7,410 bases of DNA from Geobacter sp. (GCA_012026855.1 VEOV01000250.1:1-7410); one strand, 5' to 3'. Counted from the stretch's first letter, positions 1-5,606 are shown. Made by a program: numbers and translations. The notes: generated from the letters alone by a model not told the origin.

Positions 1-429
1 GGCCTCTTCCTTGATGGCAATATTGAGATGAATGTCACCGCTGCCGGCCAGAGTGGAGCCAGGTTTGCCGGTCATGGCTATCAAGCCTGCGCCGATACGT
101 TTTACAATCGGCAGAATCCGCAAAACCTCTTCAGTCTCGCCGCTGTTGGAAATGGCAATGACCACATCCCCCTTGATGATCATCCCCAGATCGCCATGCA
201 GCGCTTCGGCCGGGTGCAGGAAGAAAGCAGGTGTGCCGGTGGAGGCCATGGTAGAGGCAATCTTCTGGCCGACAAGCCCTGATTTGCCCATGCCGGTAAC
301 AATGACGCGCCCCTTGGAGGAGAGAATCATCCTCACTGCCTCAGTAAATGAACTGTCAATGGAGTCGGCAAGATTCTGCAGCGCTTCAGCCTCAATCCGG
401 ATAACTTTTTTTGCTTCTTCAATAATCAT
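1..429 (-). CDS. kdsD: D-arabinose-5-phosphate isomerase (KpsF/GutQ family), N-terminal part
   Basis: This enzyme interconverts ribulose-5-phosphate and arabinose-5-phosphate, the first committed step toward KDO of lipopolysaccharide, in the cytoplasm. I translated 143 codons on the minus strand from ATG at 427-429; the frame stays open to the window edge, so the C-terminal part, which in this family carries two CBS domains, is missing. The visible part is a SIS sugar-isomerase domain: GMGKSG at residues 46-51, LHPAEALHGDLGM at 71-83 and ISNSGETEE at 93-101 are family signatures. Full-length proteins have about 320 residues. The gene starts 7 nt after the kdsA stop, with AGGA just upstream of the ATG, so it is almost certainly co-transcribed with kdsA, whose substrate it makes. 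The family and function are clear. The exact name (kdsD, kpsF or gutQ) is chosen from the kdsA context. Confidence 0.93.
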   Translation of the reverse strand, partial: MIIEEAKKVIRIEAEALQNLADSIDSSFTEAVRMILSSKGRVIVTGMGKSGLVGQKIASTMASTGTPAFFLHPAEALHGDLGMIIKGDVVIAISNSGETEEVLRILPIVKRIGAGLIAMTGKPGSTLAGSGDIHLNIAIKEEA

Positions 430-436
430 GGCGTTC

Positions 437-1255
437 CTATCTGACAATTTCATCAATGGCTTTCAACTTTTTCAGCAGCTCTGCCAGTTCGTCCAGTTTG
501 ACCGAATTGGGCCCATCACAGAGTGCTTTGTCCGGCTCCGGATGAACCTCCATGAAAATGCCGTCAATGCCGGTTGCCACGGCTGCTCGCCCCAGATATT
601 CCACAAATTCCCGCTGCCCGCCGGAGGAGCCACCCTGTCCACCGGGAAGCTGGACGCTGTGGGTAGCGTCGAAGACGACCGGATATCCCATGCGGCGCAT
701 GATCGGCAGGCTGCGCATGTCCGAGACCAGATTATTGTAGCCGAACGAGACGCCGCGCTCGGTCAGGATCAGGTTGTCGTTGCCTGAGTCAACCGCCTTG
801 CCGATGACGTTCTCCATGTCCCAGGGGGCTAGAAACTGGCCTTTCTTGATGTTTAGCACCTTGCCGCATTTTGCCGCCGCAACTACCAGGTCGGTCTGAC
901 GGCAGAGAAAGGCCGGTATTTGAAGCACATCCAGAACGGCCGCAGCCTCTTCCAGCTGTTCAATGCCATGGATGTCGGAAAGAACCGGCAGGCCGAACCT
1001 GCTTTTGACGCTGGCAAGAATCTGCAAGCCTTCATGCATGCCCGGACCGCGGAAAGATCGGACCGATGTCCTGTTTGCCTTGTCATAGGATGCCTTGAAC
1101 ACCAGGGGGACGCCCACCGCTTCAGTGATGCTGATCAGCCGTTCTGCAATCCGCAGCGTAGCAGCTTCGTTTTCAATTACACATGGGCCGGCTATCAACA
1201 CCAGAGGGTTATTGCCCCCTATTTTTACATTTCCTATACTGATTTCCTTAACCAA
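437..1255 (-). CDS. kdsA: 3-deoxy-8-phosphooctulonate (KDO-8-P) synthase, metal-dependent type
   Basis: KdsA condenses phosphoenolpyruvate with arabinose-5-phosphate to give KDO-8-phosphate for the LPS inner core. The 272-residue length is normal. Signatures include IAGPCVIENE (21-30), FKASYDKANRTS (53-64), LSDIH (92-96), KKGQFLAPWD (137-146), DATHSVQLPGGQGG (196-209) and CDGPN (246-250). Cys25, His199, Glu236 and Asp247 match the four metal ligands of the Aquifex aeolicus enzyme (Cys11, His185, Glu222, Asp233, from memory) at a constant offset of 14. Metal-independent enzymes such as that of E. coli have Asn at the Cys position, so this one should need a divalent metal. The start codon is TTG (1253-1255): AGAGGTG lies 4 nt upstream and no in-frame ATG fits the conserved N-terminus. 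It sits 51 nt after the Rrf2 gene and 7 nt before kdsD, probably in one operon. Confidence 0.96.
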   Translation of the reverse strand: MVKEISIGNVKIGGNNPLVLIAGPCVIENEAATLRIAERLISITEAVGVPLVFKASYDKANRTSVRSFRGPGMHEGLQILASVKSRFGLPVLSDIHGIEQLEEAAAVLDVLQIPAFLCRQTDLVVAAAKCGKVLNIKKGQFLAPWDMENVIGKAVDSGNDNLILTERGVSFGYNNLVSDMRSLPIMRRMGYPVVFDATHSVQLPGGQGGSSGGQREFVEYLGRAAVATGIDGIFMEVHPEPDKALCDGPNSVKLDELAELLKKLKAIDEIVR

Positions 1256-1259
1256 TTAA

Positions 1260-1266
1260 CACCTCT
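1260..1266 (-). promoter_or_regulatory. Ribosome binding site deciding the TTG start of kdsA
   Basis: AGAGGTG on the minus strand lies 4 nt before the TTG at 1253-1255. It supports the non-ATG start, which gives the N-terminus MVKEISIGN typical of this family. Confidence 0.7.
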
Positions 1267-1306
1267 GAATATAATGGCTGAATTTCGTGCTGCCGCCTTG
1301 GCGGGG

Positions 1307-1771
1307 TCAAATATGGTACATCAGCCGCTGGTCTTTCTCTCTTACAATGCCGAGCTTTTCACCGCGAGAACAGAGATCCTGCAGCGTCAGGGTTGCAAAG
1401 AACTTGTCGAGGATATGAGCCGCTTCTTCCCAGACCGTTTGGGTGGCACAGACACCGTCAATGACACACGGCTTTCTTTTGCGGCCACTGGTGGCGCATT
1501 CAACCAGCAGCAGATCCCCTTCGGTGGCATTAATTATGTCACGCACCGTGATCTCCTGCAGATCTTTGGCCAGAATATAGCCCCCTTGAGGGCCACGCTT
1601 GCTCCTGAGGATACCGGCTTTTTTGAGCGACTGAAAAATCTGCTCAAGATACCGCTGGGAAATATTCTGGCGGCGGGAAATATCCTGTATCTGGCAAGAT
1701 TGATTGCCGCAGTGGTAGGCGATATCGAAAATGGCACGCAAACCGTATCTGCTCTTTGTAGACAGTCGCAT
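1307..1771 (-). CDS. Rrf2-family transcriptional regulator, probable iron-sulfur or redox sensor
   Basis: This is a DNA-binding repressor or activator of the Rrf2 family (IscR, NsrR, CymR, RirA relatives). The 154-residue length is normal. Visible are the N-terminal MRLSTKSRYGLRA, the winged-helix segment ISRRQNISQRYLEQIFQSLK (31-50) and the wing KRGPQGGYILAK (58-69). After the DNA-binding domain come Cys92, Cys102 and Cys108. IscR uses Cys92, Cys98 and Cys104, so the first matches and the last pair keeps the five-residue gap, but the first gap is nine residues, not five. Iron-sulfur binding is therefore likely but unproven. The ATG has an almost ideal Shine-Dalgarno sequence (AGGAGGTGA). The gene is first in a probable unit with kdsA and kdsD and has its own promoter with a dyad. 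Nothing else in the window is an obvious iron-sulfur biogenesis target. Confidence 0.93.
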   Translation of the reverse strand: MRLSTKSRYGLRAIFDIAYHCGNQSCQIQDISRRQNISQRYLEQIFQSLKKAGILRSKRGPQGGYILAKDLQEITVRDIINATEGDLLLVECATSGRKRKPCVIDGVCATQTVWEEAAHILDKFFATLTLQDLCSRGEKLGIVREKDQRLMYHI

Positions 1772-1775
1772 AAAG

Positions 1776-1784
1776 TCACCTCCT
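1776..1784 (-). promoter_or_regulatory. Strong Shine-Dalgarno of the Rrf2-family gene
   Basis: AGGAGGTGA, a nine-base match to the 16S anti-Shine-Dalgarno, lies 4 nt before the ATG at 1769-1771. It fixes the start and suggests efficient translation. Confidence 0.75.
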
Positions 1785-1798
1785 GACAGGACAATCTA

Positions 1799-1827
1799 CT
1801 AATATGTTCAGCTAGTTATTCTGTCAA
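1799..1827 (-). promoter_or_regulatory. Sigma70-type promoter of the Rrf2-kdsA-kdsD unit
   Basis: On the minus strand, a perfect -35 box TTGACA (1822-1827) is separated by exactly 17 bp from TATTAG (1799-1804), which matches four of six -10 positions. Transcription would start near 1792, about 20 nt before the Rrf2 ATG. The -35 box is inside the dyad at 1813-1833, so a bound regulator would block polymerase. Confidence 0.65.
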
Positions 1828-1833
1828 GAACTA
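1813..1833 (-). promoter_or_regulatory. 21-bp dyad overlapping the -35 box, candidate Rrf2 operator
   Basis: The two arms read TAGTTnTT and AAnAACTA around a 5-bp centre, a perfect inverted repeat at seven positions per arm. Adding one flanking base on the left gives ATAGTT, which fits the outer ATASYY part of the E. coli IscR type 1 site; the right arm AACTAG misses the RRSTAT counterpart by one base. The inner spacing is 11 bp, not 13, and the inner GACT/AGTC bases are absent, so it is not a canonical IscR site. Position and symmetry suggest autoregulation by the Rrf2 protein encoded just downstream. This is inference. Confidence 0.5.
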
Positions 1834-1843
1834 TCAGCACTCC

Positions 1844-2053
1844 CTACCAGTACTTTTCCGGAGGGGTGACTCTTCCCAGCAGCACAATGGTGCCATTGAT
1901 GACCTTGAAGGAGTCGCCGATATCGTTAATCCAAGCGTCACCCTCCTCCAGTGGGGCCGGTACCTCTCTTTTCCCCAGCCAGACCTCTTCTCCGTCTATC
2001 AGGGCCATCCAGTCCAGACTCCCTGTCATCCAGATTCTTGTTTTCAGTTCCAT
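1844..2053 (-). CDS. Small protein of unknown function, 69 residues, tryptophan-rich
   Basis: I do not recognise this family. The ATG at 2051-2053 is preceded by AGGA at a suitable distance. The protein has no signal peptide, membrane segment or cysteine. It has five tryptophans (residues 8, 15, 25, 41 and 69) and is acidic in the middle (EEGDAWINDIGD, residues 36-47). Alternating hydrophobic stretches such as MALIDGEEVWLG (16-27) and FKVINGTIVLLGRV (49-62) suggest a small beta-rich domain. It lies upstream of, and on the same strand as, the Rrf2 gene, but that gene has its own promoter just past this stop, so co-regulation is uncertain. The ribosome binding site, codon use and absence of a competing frame make it a likely real gene. 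No function can be inferred. Confidence 0.7.
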   Translation of the reverse strand: MELKTRIWMTGSLDWMALIDGEEVWLGKREVPAPLEEGDAWINDIGDSFKVINGTIVLLGRVTPPEKYW

Positions 2054-2198
2054 GAGTCGTTCCTGTCAGTGGTATATTCGGAAAATTAATTAATATTCTG
2101 TTGCGAAGCAGATTTGCAGTGCGCCTGAATATAGCATTGCGGGCAGATTATTCAAAGTCGATAAATCGGCAGGCTGATTATGGCTCCCCTGTTTTTGC

Positions 2199-2227
2199 TT
2201 GTTGCCGCGGAGCAGTTTTGGTATTAA
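2199..2227 (+). promoter_or_regulatory. Weak candidate promoter for dapF
   Basis: In the 213-bp divergent gap between the small minus-strand gene and dapF, TTGTTG (2199-2204) and TATTAA (2222-2227) are 17 bp apart. The -35 match is only three of six. Transcription would start about 35 nt before the dapF ATG. The rest of the gap is AT-rich; it holds an ATATTC/GAATAT inverted repeat at 2093-2132 and no gene that I can see. Confidence 0.3.
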
Positions 2228-2266
2228 CAAAAGGATAAGCAATGATATCCAGGGGAGGCAGTACCC

Positions 2267-3106
2267 ATGAAATTCACCAAGATGCAGGGCGCCGGCAATG
2301 ATTACGTCTATGTAAATTGTTTCAGCGAGCAGGTTGATAATCCGGCAGAAGTAGCCATAAAAGTCTCTGACCGCAACTTCGGCATCGGCTCCGACGGGCT
2401 GATCCTGATTATGCCCACTGACAAGGCTGATGTCAGGATGCGGATGTTCAATTCCGACGGCTCTGAGTCCGAGATGTGCGGCAACGGCATTCGCTGCGTG
2501 GCGAAATATGCCTATGACCATGGCATTGTCTCCAAAAAGGAGATCACCGCTGAGACCGGCGCCGGCATCCTCACACTGCAGCTCTTTACCGGGACCGACA
2601 ACAAGGTTGACCGCGTCCGGGTCAACATGGGCAAGCCGCGCCTCACCAAGGTGGAGATCCCCATGCTCGGTGAACCTGCCGACGGCCAGACGGTCAACCA
2701 GCCGTTGAACATTCTCCATACCCAGTTTCACGTCACTACTGTCTCCATGGGGAATCCCCACTGCGTCATCTTTGTGGACGACGTGGAGAACTTCCAGGTG
2801 GAGAAGTACGGCCCACTCATCGAAAACCATGACATCTTCCCGCGGCGCACCAATGTCGAGTTCGTCCAGATCATCTCCAGGACCGAAGTCCGCCAGCGCA
2901 CCTGGGAGCGTGGGGCAGGGGAGACCCTGGCTTGCGGTACCGGCGCCAGCGCCGTCTGCGTGGCCGGCGCACTCAACGGCCTGACCGAGAAGAAAATTCT
3001 CAATCACCTCTCCGGCGGCGATCTTGAGCTGGAATGGGCTGAGGACGGCAACCTCTACATGACCGGCCCGGCAGCCGAGGTGTTCAGCGGAGAGATCATT
3101 CTTTGA
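2267..3106 (+). CDS. dapF: Diaminopimelate epimerase
   Basis: DapF converts LL-diaminopimelate to the meso form, the direct precursor of lysine and of the peptidoglycan cross-linking residue, by a cofactor-free two-cysteine mechanism in the cytoplasm. The 279-residue protein has the usual length. Family signatures are present in order: MQGAGNDYVYVN (6-17), FGIGSDGLILI (38-48), SEMCGNGIRCVAKYA (68-82) with catalytic Cys71, MGNPHCVIFV (161-170), and ERGAGETLACGTGASA (214-229) with catalytic Cys223. The ATG is preceded by GGGGAGG at good spacing and gives the conserved MKFTKMQGAGND start. It is transcribed away from the Rrf2/kds side. The radical SAM gene follows 61 nt downstream on the same strand, with a small hairpin between them. 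Nothing is odd about the gene. Confidence 0.97.
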   Translation: MKFTKMQGAGNDYVYVNCFSEQVDNPAEVAIKVSDRNFGIGSDGLILIMPTDKADVRMRMFNSDGSESEMCGNGIRCVAKYAYDHGIVSKKEITAETGAGILTLQLFTGTDNKVDRVRVNMGKPRLTKVEIPMLGEPADGQTVNQPLNILHTQFHVTTVSMGNPHCVIFVDDVENFQVEKYGPLIENHDIFPRRTNVEFVQIISRTEVRQRTWERGAGETLACGTGASAVCVAGALNGLTEKKILNHLSGGDLELEWAEDGNLYMTGPAAEVFSGEIIL

Positions 3107-3123
3107 GGCAGAATTGTCTGCCT
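3106..3123 (+). terminator. Hairpin directly after dapF, weak terminator or processing site
   Basis: GGCAGA (3107-3112), loop ATTG and TCTGCC (3117-3122) form a six-bp stem, extended to seven by the flanking A and T, starting at the dapF stop codon. Only three T residues follow, so it would be a poor intrinsic terminator. Partial readthrough into the radical SAM gene is likely. Confidence 0.4.
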
Positions 3124-3167
3124 TTGCCTGCCAGGTTTCAGACATAAATTAGACACAGAGGATCTTA

Positions 3168-4496
3168 ATGTACAGACTTCTTATTGTGCAGGCCGCTGCT
3201 TATCGCTCCAGAGACGACCGCCGTCCGCTCAGGCTCAGCAAGCGGAAGCTGGTAGGCGCAATCATGCCGTACCTGGCCGCTATGGCTCCGAAGGACTGGC
3301 ACGTGACCCTTTGCGATGATGAACTTGAAGAACCGGATTACAACGGACGATACGATGCAGTTGCGATCACGGTTCGCACCGTAACCTCTCTCAGGGCATT
3401 CGAGGTAGCCGACAGATTCCGTGAGAGAGGGGTGACGGTCCTGTTGGGGGGGCCACATGCAACCTTCTATCACGATGAGATGGCTGATCACGCCGATGCC
3501 GTCTGCATTGGCGAGGGGGAGGAAGTTTTTCAGCAGATGCTCGAAGATGCAGCTGCCGGTCGTCTCCAGAAGATTTACCAGCGCACCGAGCCTGCCAGTA
3601 TGACCGGACTGCCGACACCGCGCTGGGACCTGTTGGACTTGAAGCGGCATGTGTTTTACAGCCCGTATGTCATCCAGCAGTCGCGAGGGTGCCCATACAC
3701 CTGTGATTTCTGTGCAGAGAGACGGCTGAACGGCGATTTCGGCTGGAGGTACCGTCCTGCAGACGAGGTGGTGGAGGAGATCAGGAAGTGCGGTTCAAAG
3801 CATGTCTTCTTTGCTGCCAGCCAGTTTGTGGGGGACATGGGACCAACCAGGGAGCTGCTGGAGAAGCTGATTCCACTCAAAATTCACTGGTCAGCACTGT
3901 TTTCGCCTCGATTCGGTCTTGACGGGGATTTCCTCGACCTTGCAAAACGATCCGGGCTGCTCCATGTCAACATGGGCATCGAGAGCGTTTCGCAGAAAAC
4001 TTTGTCCACCATGCATAAGGACTGTAACAACGTTCAGACCTACGTTGAAATGATCAAAAATCTGAACGAACGCAACATTAGCTACTCGTTCAATTTTGTA
4101 CTGGGCGCCGATACCGACGATTCAGAGGTGCTCTCCTCGACCCTGGAGTTCGTGCAGAAGCATAAAGTCCCTGCCGCATATTTCAACCTTCTCGCGCCGT
4201 TGCGAGGCACACAGCTCTACGACCGCATGAAGGCGGAAGGCGCCATCCTTGATGAGCCCAACCTGGAGCGTTGGGCAGGGGTCCATTGCCATTTCAACCC
4301 GAAGCTTATGACCGGCGAACAGTTGATGGAAGGGATCAGGCAGATGCAGCGGGAGATGTATTCGTGGAAGTCCATGCTCAGCCGCTTAAGGGTTCCGCCG
4401 CGATCATTGGCTGATTTCGCTTCGTGGAACATCAACTTGACCCAGCGCAAGGTTGCTTACAGTTCCGACAGTCTCAACGAGTTCAGTGAGTTTTAA
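3168..4496 (+). CDS. Radical SAM protein with N-terminal B12-binding-type domain, substrate unknown
   Basis: A 442-residue member of the B12-binding-domain radical SAM group, which includes methyltransferases and ring- or bond-forming enzymes. Residues about 60-140 resemble the cobalamin-binding Rossmann fold (AVAITVRTVTSLRAF at 64-78, LLGGPHATF at 92-100, GEGEEVF at 115-121). The DxHxxG motif of base-off cobalamin binders is not visible, as is common in this group. The radical SAM core follows, with the cluster motif RGCPYTCDFC: Cys175, Cys179 and Cys182 in CxxxCxxC. HVNMGIESVSQKTL (266-279) is the usual GIES segment. The last 60 or so residues are not assignable. The ATG has GAGGA upstream. 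It lies 61 nt after dapF and is convergent with the pagL-like gene. I cannot name the substrate; hopanoid or lipid modification, a methylthiotransferase-like reaction or a natural-product step are all possible. Confidence 0.88.
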   Translation: MYRLLIVQAAAYRSRDDRRPLRLSKRKLVGAIMPYLAAMAPKDWHVTLCDDELEEPDYNGRYDAVAITVRTVTSLRAFEVADRFRERGVTVLLGGPHATFYHDEMADHADAVCIGEGEEVFQQMLEDAAAGRLQKIYQRTEPASMTGLPTPRWDLLDLKRHVFYSPYVIQQSRGCPYTCDFCAERRLNGDFGWRYRPADEVVEEIRKCGSKHVFFAASQFVGDMGPTRELLEKLIPLKIHWSALFSPRFGLDGDFLDLAKRSGLLHVNMGIESVSQKTLSTMHKDCNNVQTYVEMIKNLNERNISYSFNFVLGADTDDSEVLSSTLEFVQKHKVPAAYFNLLAPLRGTQLYDRMKAEGAILDEPNLERWAGVHCHFNPKLMTGEQLMEGIRQMQREMYSWKSMLSRLRVPPRSLADFASWNINLTQRKVAYSSDSLNEFSEF

Positions 4497-4567
4497 TTAC
4501 AGAGGAAAGATTTATTCTTGCTTTGAAATGGACGAACTTCGGTAATCTGTTTTGCAGCCTGTCCAAC

Positions 4568-5287
4568 TTAAAATGCATAATTATAGCCTATTGTCGGGCC
4601 AATAACATTCAATCCAAAATTTTCAACCCCGTTATTATGATTGGAAAGCCACATATTAGAAATGTGGTACCAAGTTATAGCAAGAGTCAGGCTGTTCTTG
4701 GGATCAAAATTATAGCGAAATCCACTCCCCACTGAGATATTGAATGCAAAATCCTGCCCCTGAGCACCATAAACTCCATGCGGTCCCTGGGCGTCGGTAA
4801 AGCCGGCGCCACCACGCGTCTCCACAAATGGAGTTGTTTTCCAAAAAGGTTGAACGAAGTTATATCTAGCCCCAATAACTAATGCCCCGTAGTAGGTCTC
4901 TGGTCCACGGAGAAATGGAATATAATTGACTCCAAACGTCATATCCGTGTTGCCGCGTAAGAATGATGGGCCCATGATGTCAGTTAAATGGTACCTAAGT
5001 GCCAATGTAATGGGAGCCAGAGTATAGTAAGGTAGTGTATTTTGACTTGCGCCATCTACCCCCTGAATAAAATCTGTAATAGCAGTTGTGTTATAGAATA
5101 GATACCCAACTTCAGTAACTATTTCACGCTTGCCTTTGAAATAGATCCTGTGGTTGAAATCTTCTGTCGCGGGGGTAACGCTAAATATCTTTCCCGGCTG
5201 ACTTTCTGATTCTTCTGCCCAAGCAATAATACAATTAAAAAGGCAGGCAAATATAATAACTATCACGATGAGGTTTTTTGTTTTCAC
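4568..5287 (-). CDS. pagL: PagL-like lipid A 3-O-deacylase, outer-membrane beta-barrel
   Basis: PagL enzymes remove the 3-O acyl chain of lipid A in the outer membrane. The 239-residue precursor starts with a signal peptide: Lys-rich start, hydrophobic residues 6-22, and a likely cleavage after AWA (22-24). The family active site is visible near the C-terminus in WYHISN: His208 and Ser210, with Glu222 fourteen residues after the His. Pseudomonas aeruginosa PagL has His126, Ser128 and Glu140, the same spacing (from memory). The chain ends in YNYAF, a terminal aromatic typical of outer-membrane barrels. The start is GTG (5285-5287), with GGAGGA 3 nt upstream; an in-frame stop rules out a longer start. 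Hand-counted lines are 28-47% G+C, far below the flanks, which suggests acquisition. It is convergent with the radical SAM gene and distant from kdsA/kdsD, though all concern LPS. Confidence 0.85.
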   Translation of the reverse strand: MKTKNLIVIVIIFACLFNCIIAWAEESESQPGKIFSVTPATEDFNHRIYFKGKREIVTEVGYLFYNTTAITDFIQGVDGASQNTLPYYTLAPITLALRYHLTDIMGPSFLRGNTDMTFGVNYIPFLRGPETYYGALVIGARYNFVQPFWKTTPFVETRGGAGFTDAQGPHGVYGAQGQDFAFNISVGSGFRYNFDPKNSLTLAITWYHISNMWLSNHNNGVENFGLNVIGPTIGYNYAF

Positions 5288-5290
5288 ACT

Positions 5291-5296
5291 TCCTCC
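5291..5296 (-). promoter_or_regulatory. Ribosome binding site deciding the GTG start of the pagL-like gene
   Basis: GGAGGA lies 3 nt before GTG (5285-5287) on the minus strand. The spacing is short but the match is strong. No in-frame ATG lies nearby, and a TGA blocks extension upstream. Confidence 0.65.
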
Positions 5297-5371
5297 AGTG
5301 GTTCAATGACCTCGTGGGGTTCTCGATGTTTATTGTGCCCTTGATGGCAGGCTTGTCTTTCTGGTGATTGC

Positions 5372-5414
5372 TGTTATTTAAGGCATAACATAAACCATGG
5401 CACCATTACATAAA
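5372..5414 (-). repeat. Direct repeat with 20-bp period and overlapping inverted repeat in the pagL leader
   Basis: On the minus strand TTTATGTAATG (5404-5414) and TTTATGTTATG (5384-5394) match at 10 of 11 positions and start 20 bp apart, about two helical turns, with a CCATGG palindrome between them. The second copy overlaps a hairpin-capable pair, TGTTAT/ATAACA (5372-5377 and 5385-5390). This layout resembles tandem response-regulator half-sites. It lies just downstream of the predicted -10 box, where a bound protein would repress, or where a folded leader could act. The AT-richness makes a chance origin possible. Confidence 0.4.
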
Positions 5415-5423
5415 ATTTCGCTA

Positions 5424-5452
5424 ACGATACCTAGGGAGTGAACTTCTGTCAA
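5424..5452 (-). promoter_or_regulatory. Sigma70-type promoter of the pagL-like gene
   Basis: On the minus strand, a perfect -35 box TTGACA (5447-5452) is followed after 17 bp by TATCGT (5424-5429), which matches four of six -10 positions. This would leave an untranslated leader of about 130 nt before the GTG start, unusually long for this window. Confidence 0.5.
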
Positions 5453-5480
5453 GCCGGATTTGACGCGGGATGATGGGGGG

Positions 5481-5606
5481 TTACTGGCAGGTCACCGCCA
5501 CAATGGCTGCTTCGATGCCGTCCATGAGCAGCTTGAGCTCATCCATGGTGATGGACAGGGGGGGTAAGACGCCGATGACGTTCCCCAGTGGCCGGAGGAA
5601 CAGGCT
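5481..5606 (-). pseudogene. C-terminal remnant of a BioA-like class III aminotransferase
   Basis: The minus strand between 5606 and the TAA at 5481-5483 reads as 41 codons resembling the end of adenosylmethionine-8-amino-7-oxononanoate aminotransferase (BioA, biotin synthesis): SLFLRPLGNVIGVLPPLSIT, then MDELKLLMDGIEAAI. LRPLGNVI followed by a PPL segment and ITxxEL is the typical last beta-strand and helix of class III aminotransferases, and the LRPLGN form is typical of BioA. An in-frame TAG (5607-5609) stands directly before it, and I see no aminotransferase coding further to the right. It has no start codon or ribosome binding site, so it is a dead fragment about a tenth of a normal 420-450 residue protein. 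The break probably marks a deletion or rearrangement between pagL and pdhA. BioA rather than another class III enzyme is a judgement by eye. Confidence 0.7.

Noticed and set aside
32..787. Long plus-strand open frame of 251 codons
   Set aside because: It lies antisense to kdsD and kdsA, whose products match family motifs throughout. The translated protein is low-complexity and resembles nothing.
1284..1306. CCGCC-AA-GGCGG hairpin after the Rrf2 stop as a terminator
   Set aside because: The loop would be only 2 nt and no T-tract follows, so termination between Rrf2 and kdsA is unlikely.
920..1786. Plus-strand open frame of 288 codons
   Set aside because: It is antisense to the start of kdsA and all of the Rrf2 gene, and has no recognisable motif or convincing ribosome binding site.
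2180..2200. TGGC...TTGC resembling a sigma54 promoter before dapF
   Set aside because: The two elements are 14 bp apart start to start, where sigma54 sites need 11, so the GG/GC spacing rule fails.
2090..3145. Minus-strand open frame of 351 codons over dapF
   Set aside because: It is a shadow of dapF, which has both catalytic cysteine motifs in the plus frame. Long antisense frames are expected in GC-rich coding DNA.
3165..3650. Minus-strand open frame of 161 codons
   Set aside because: It is antisense to the radical SAM gene, with no family features.
4523..4735. Plus-strand 70-codon frame between the convergent genes
   Set aside because: It mostly overlaps the pagL C-terminal coding region, including the active-site codons, and has no matching family.
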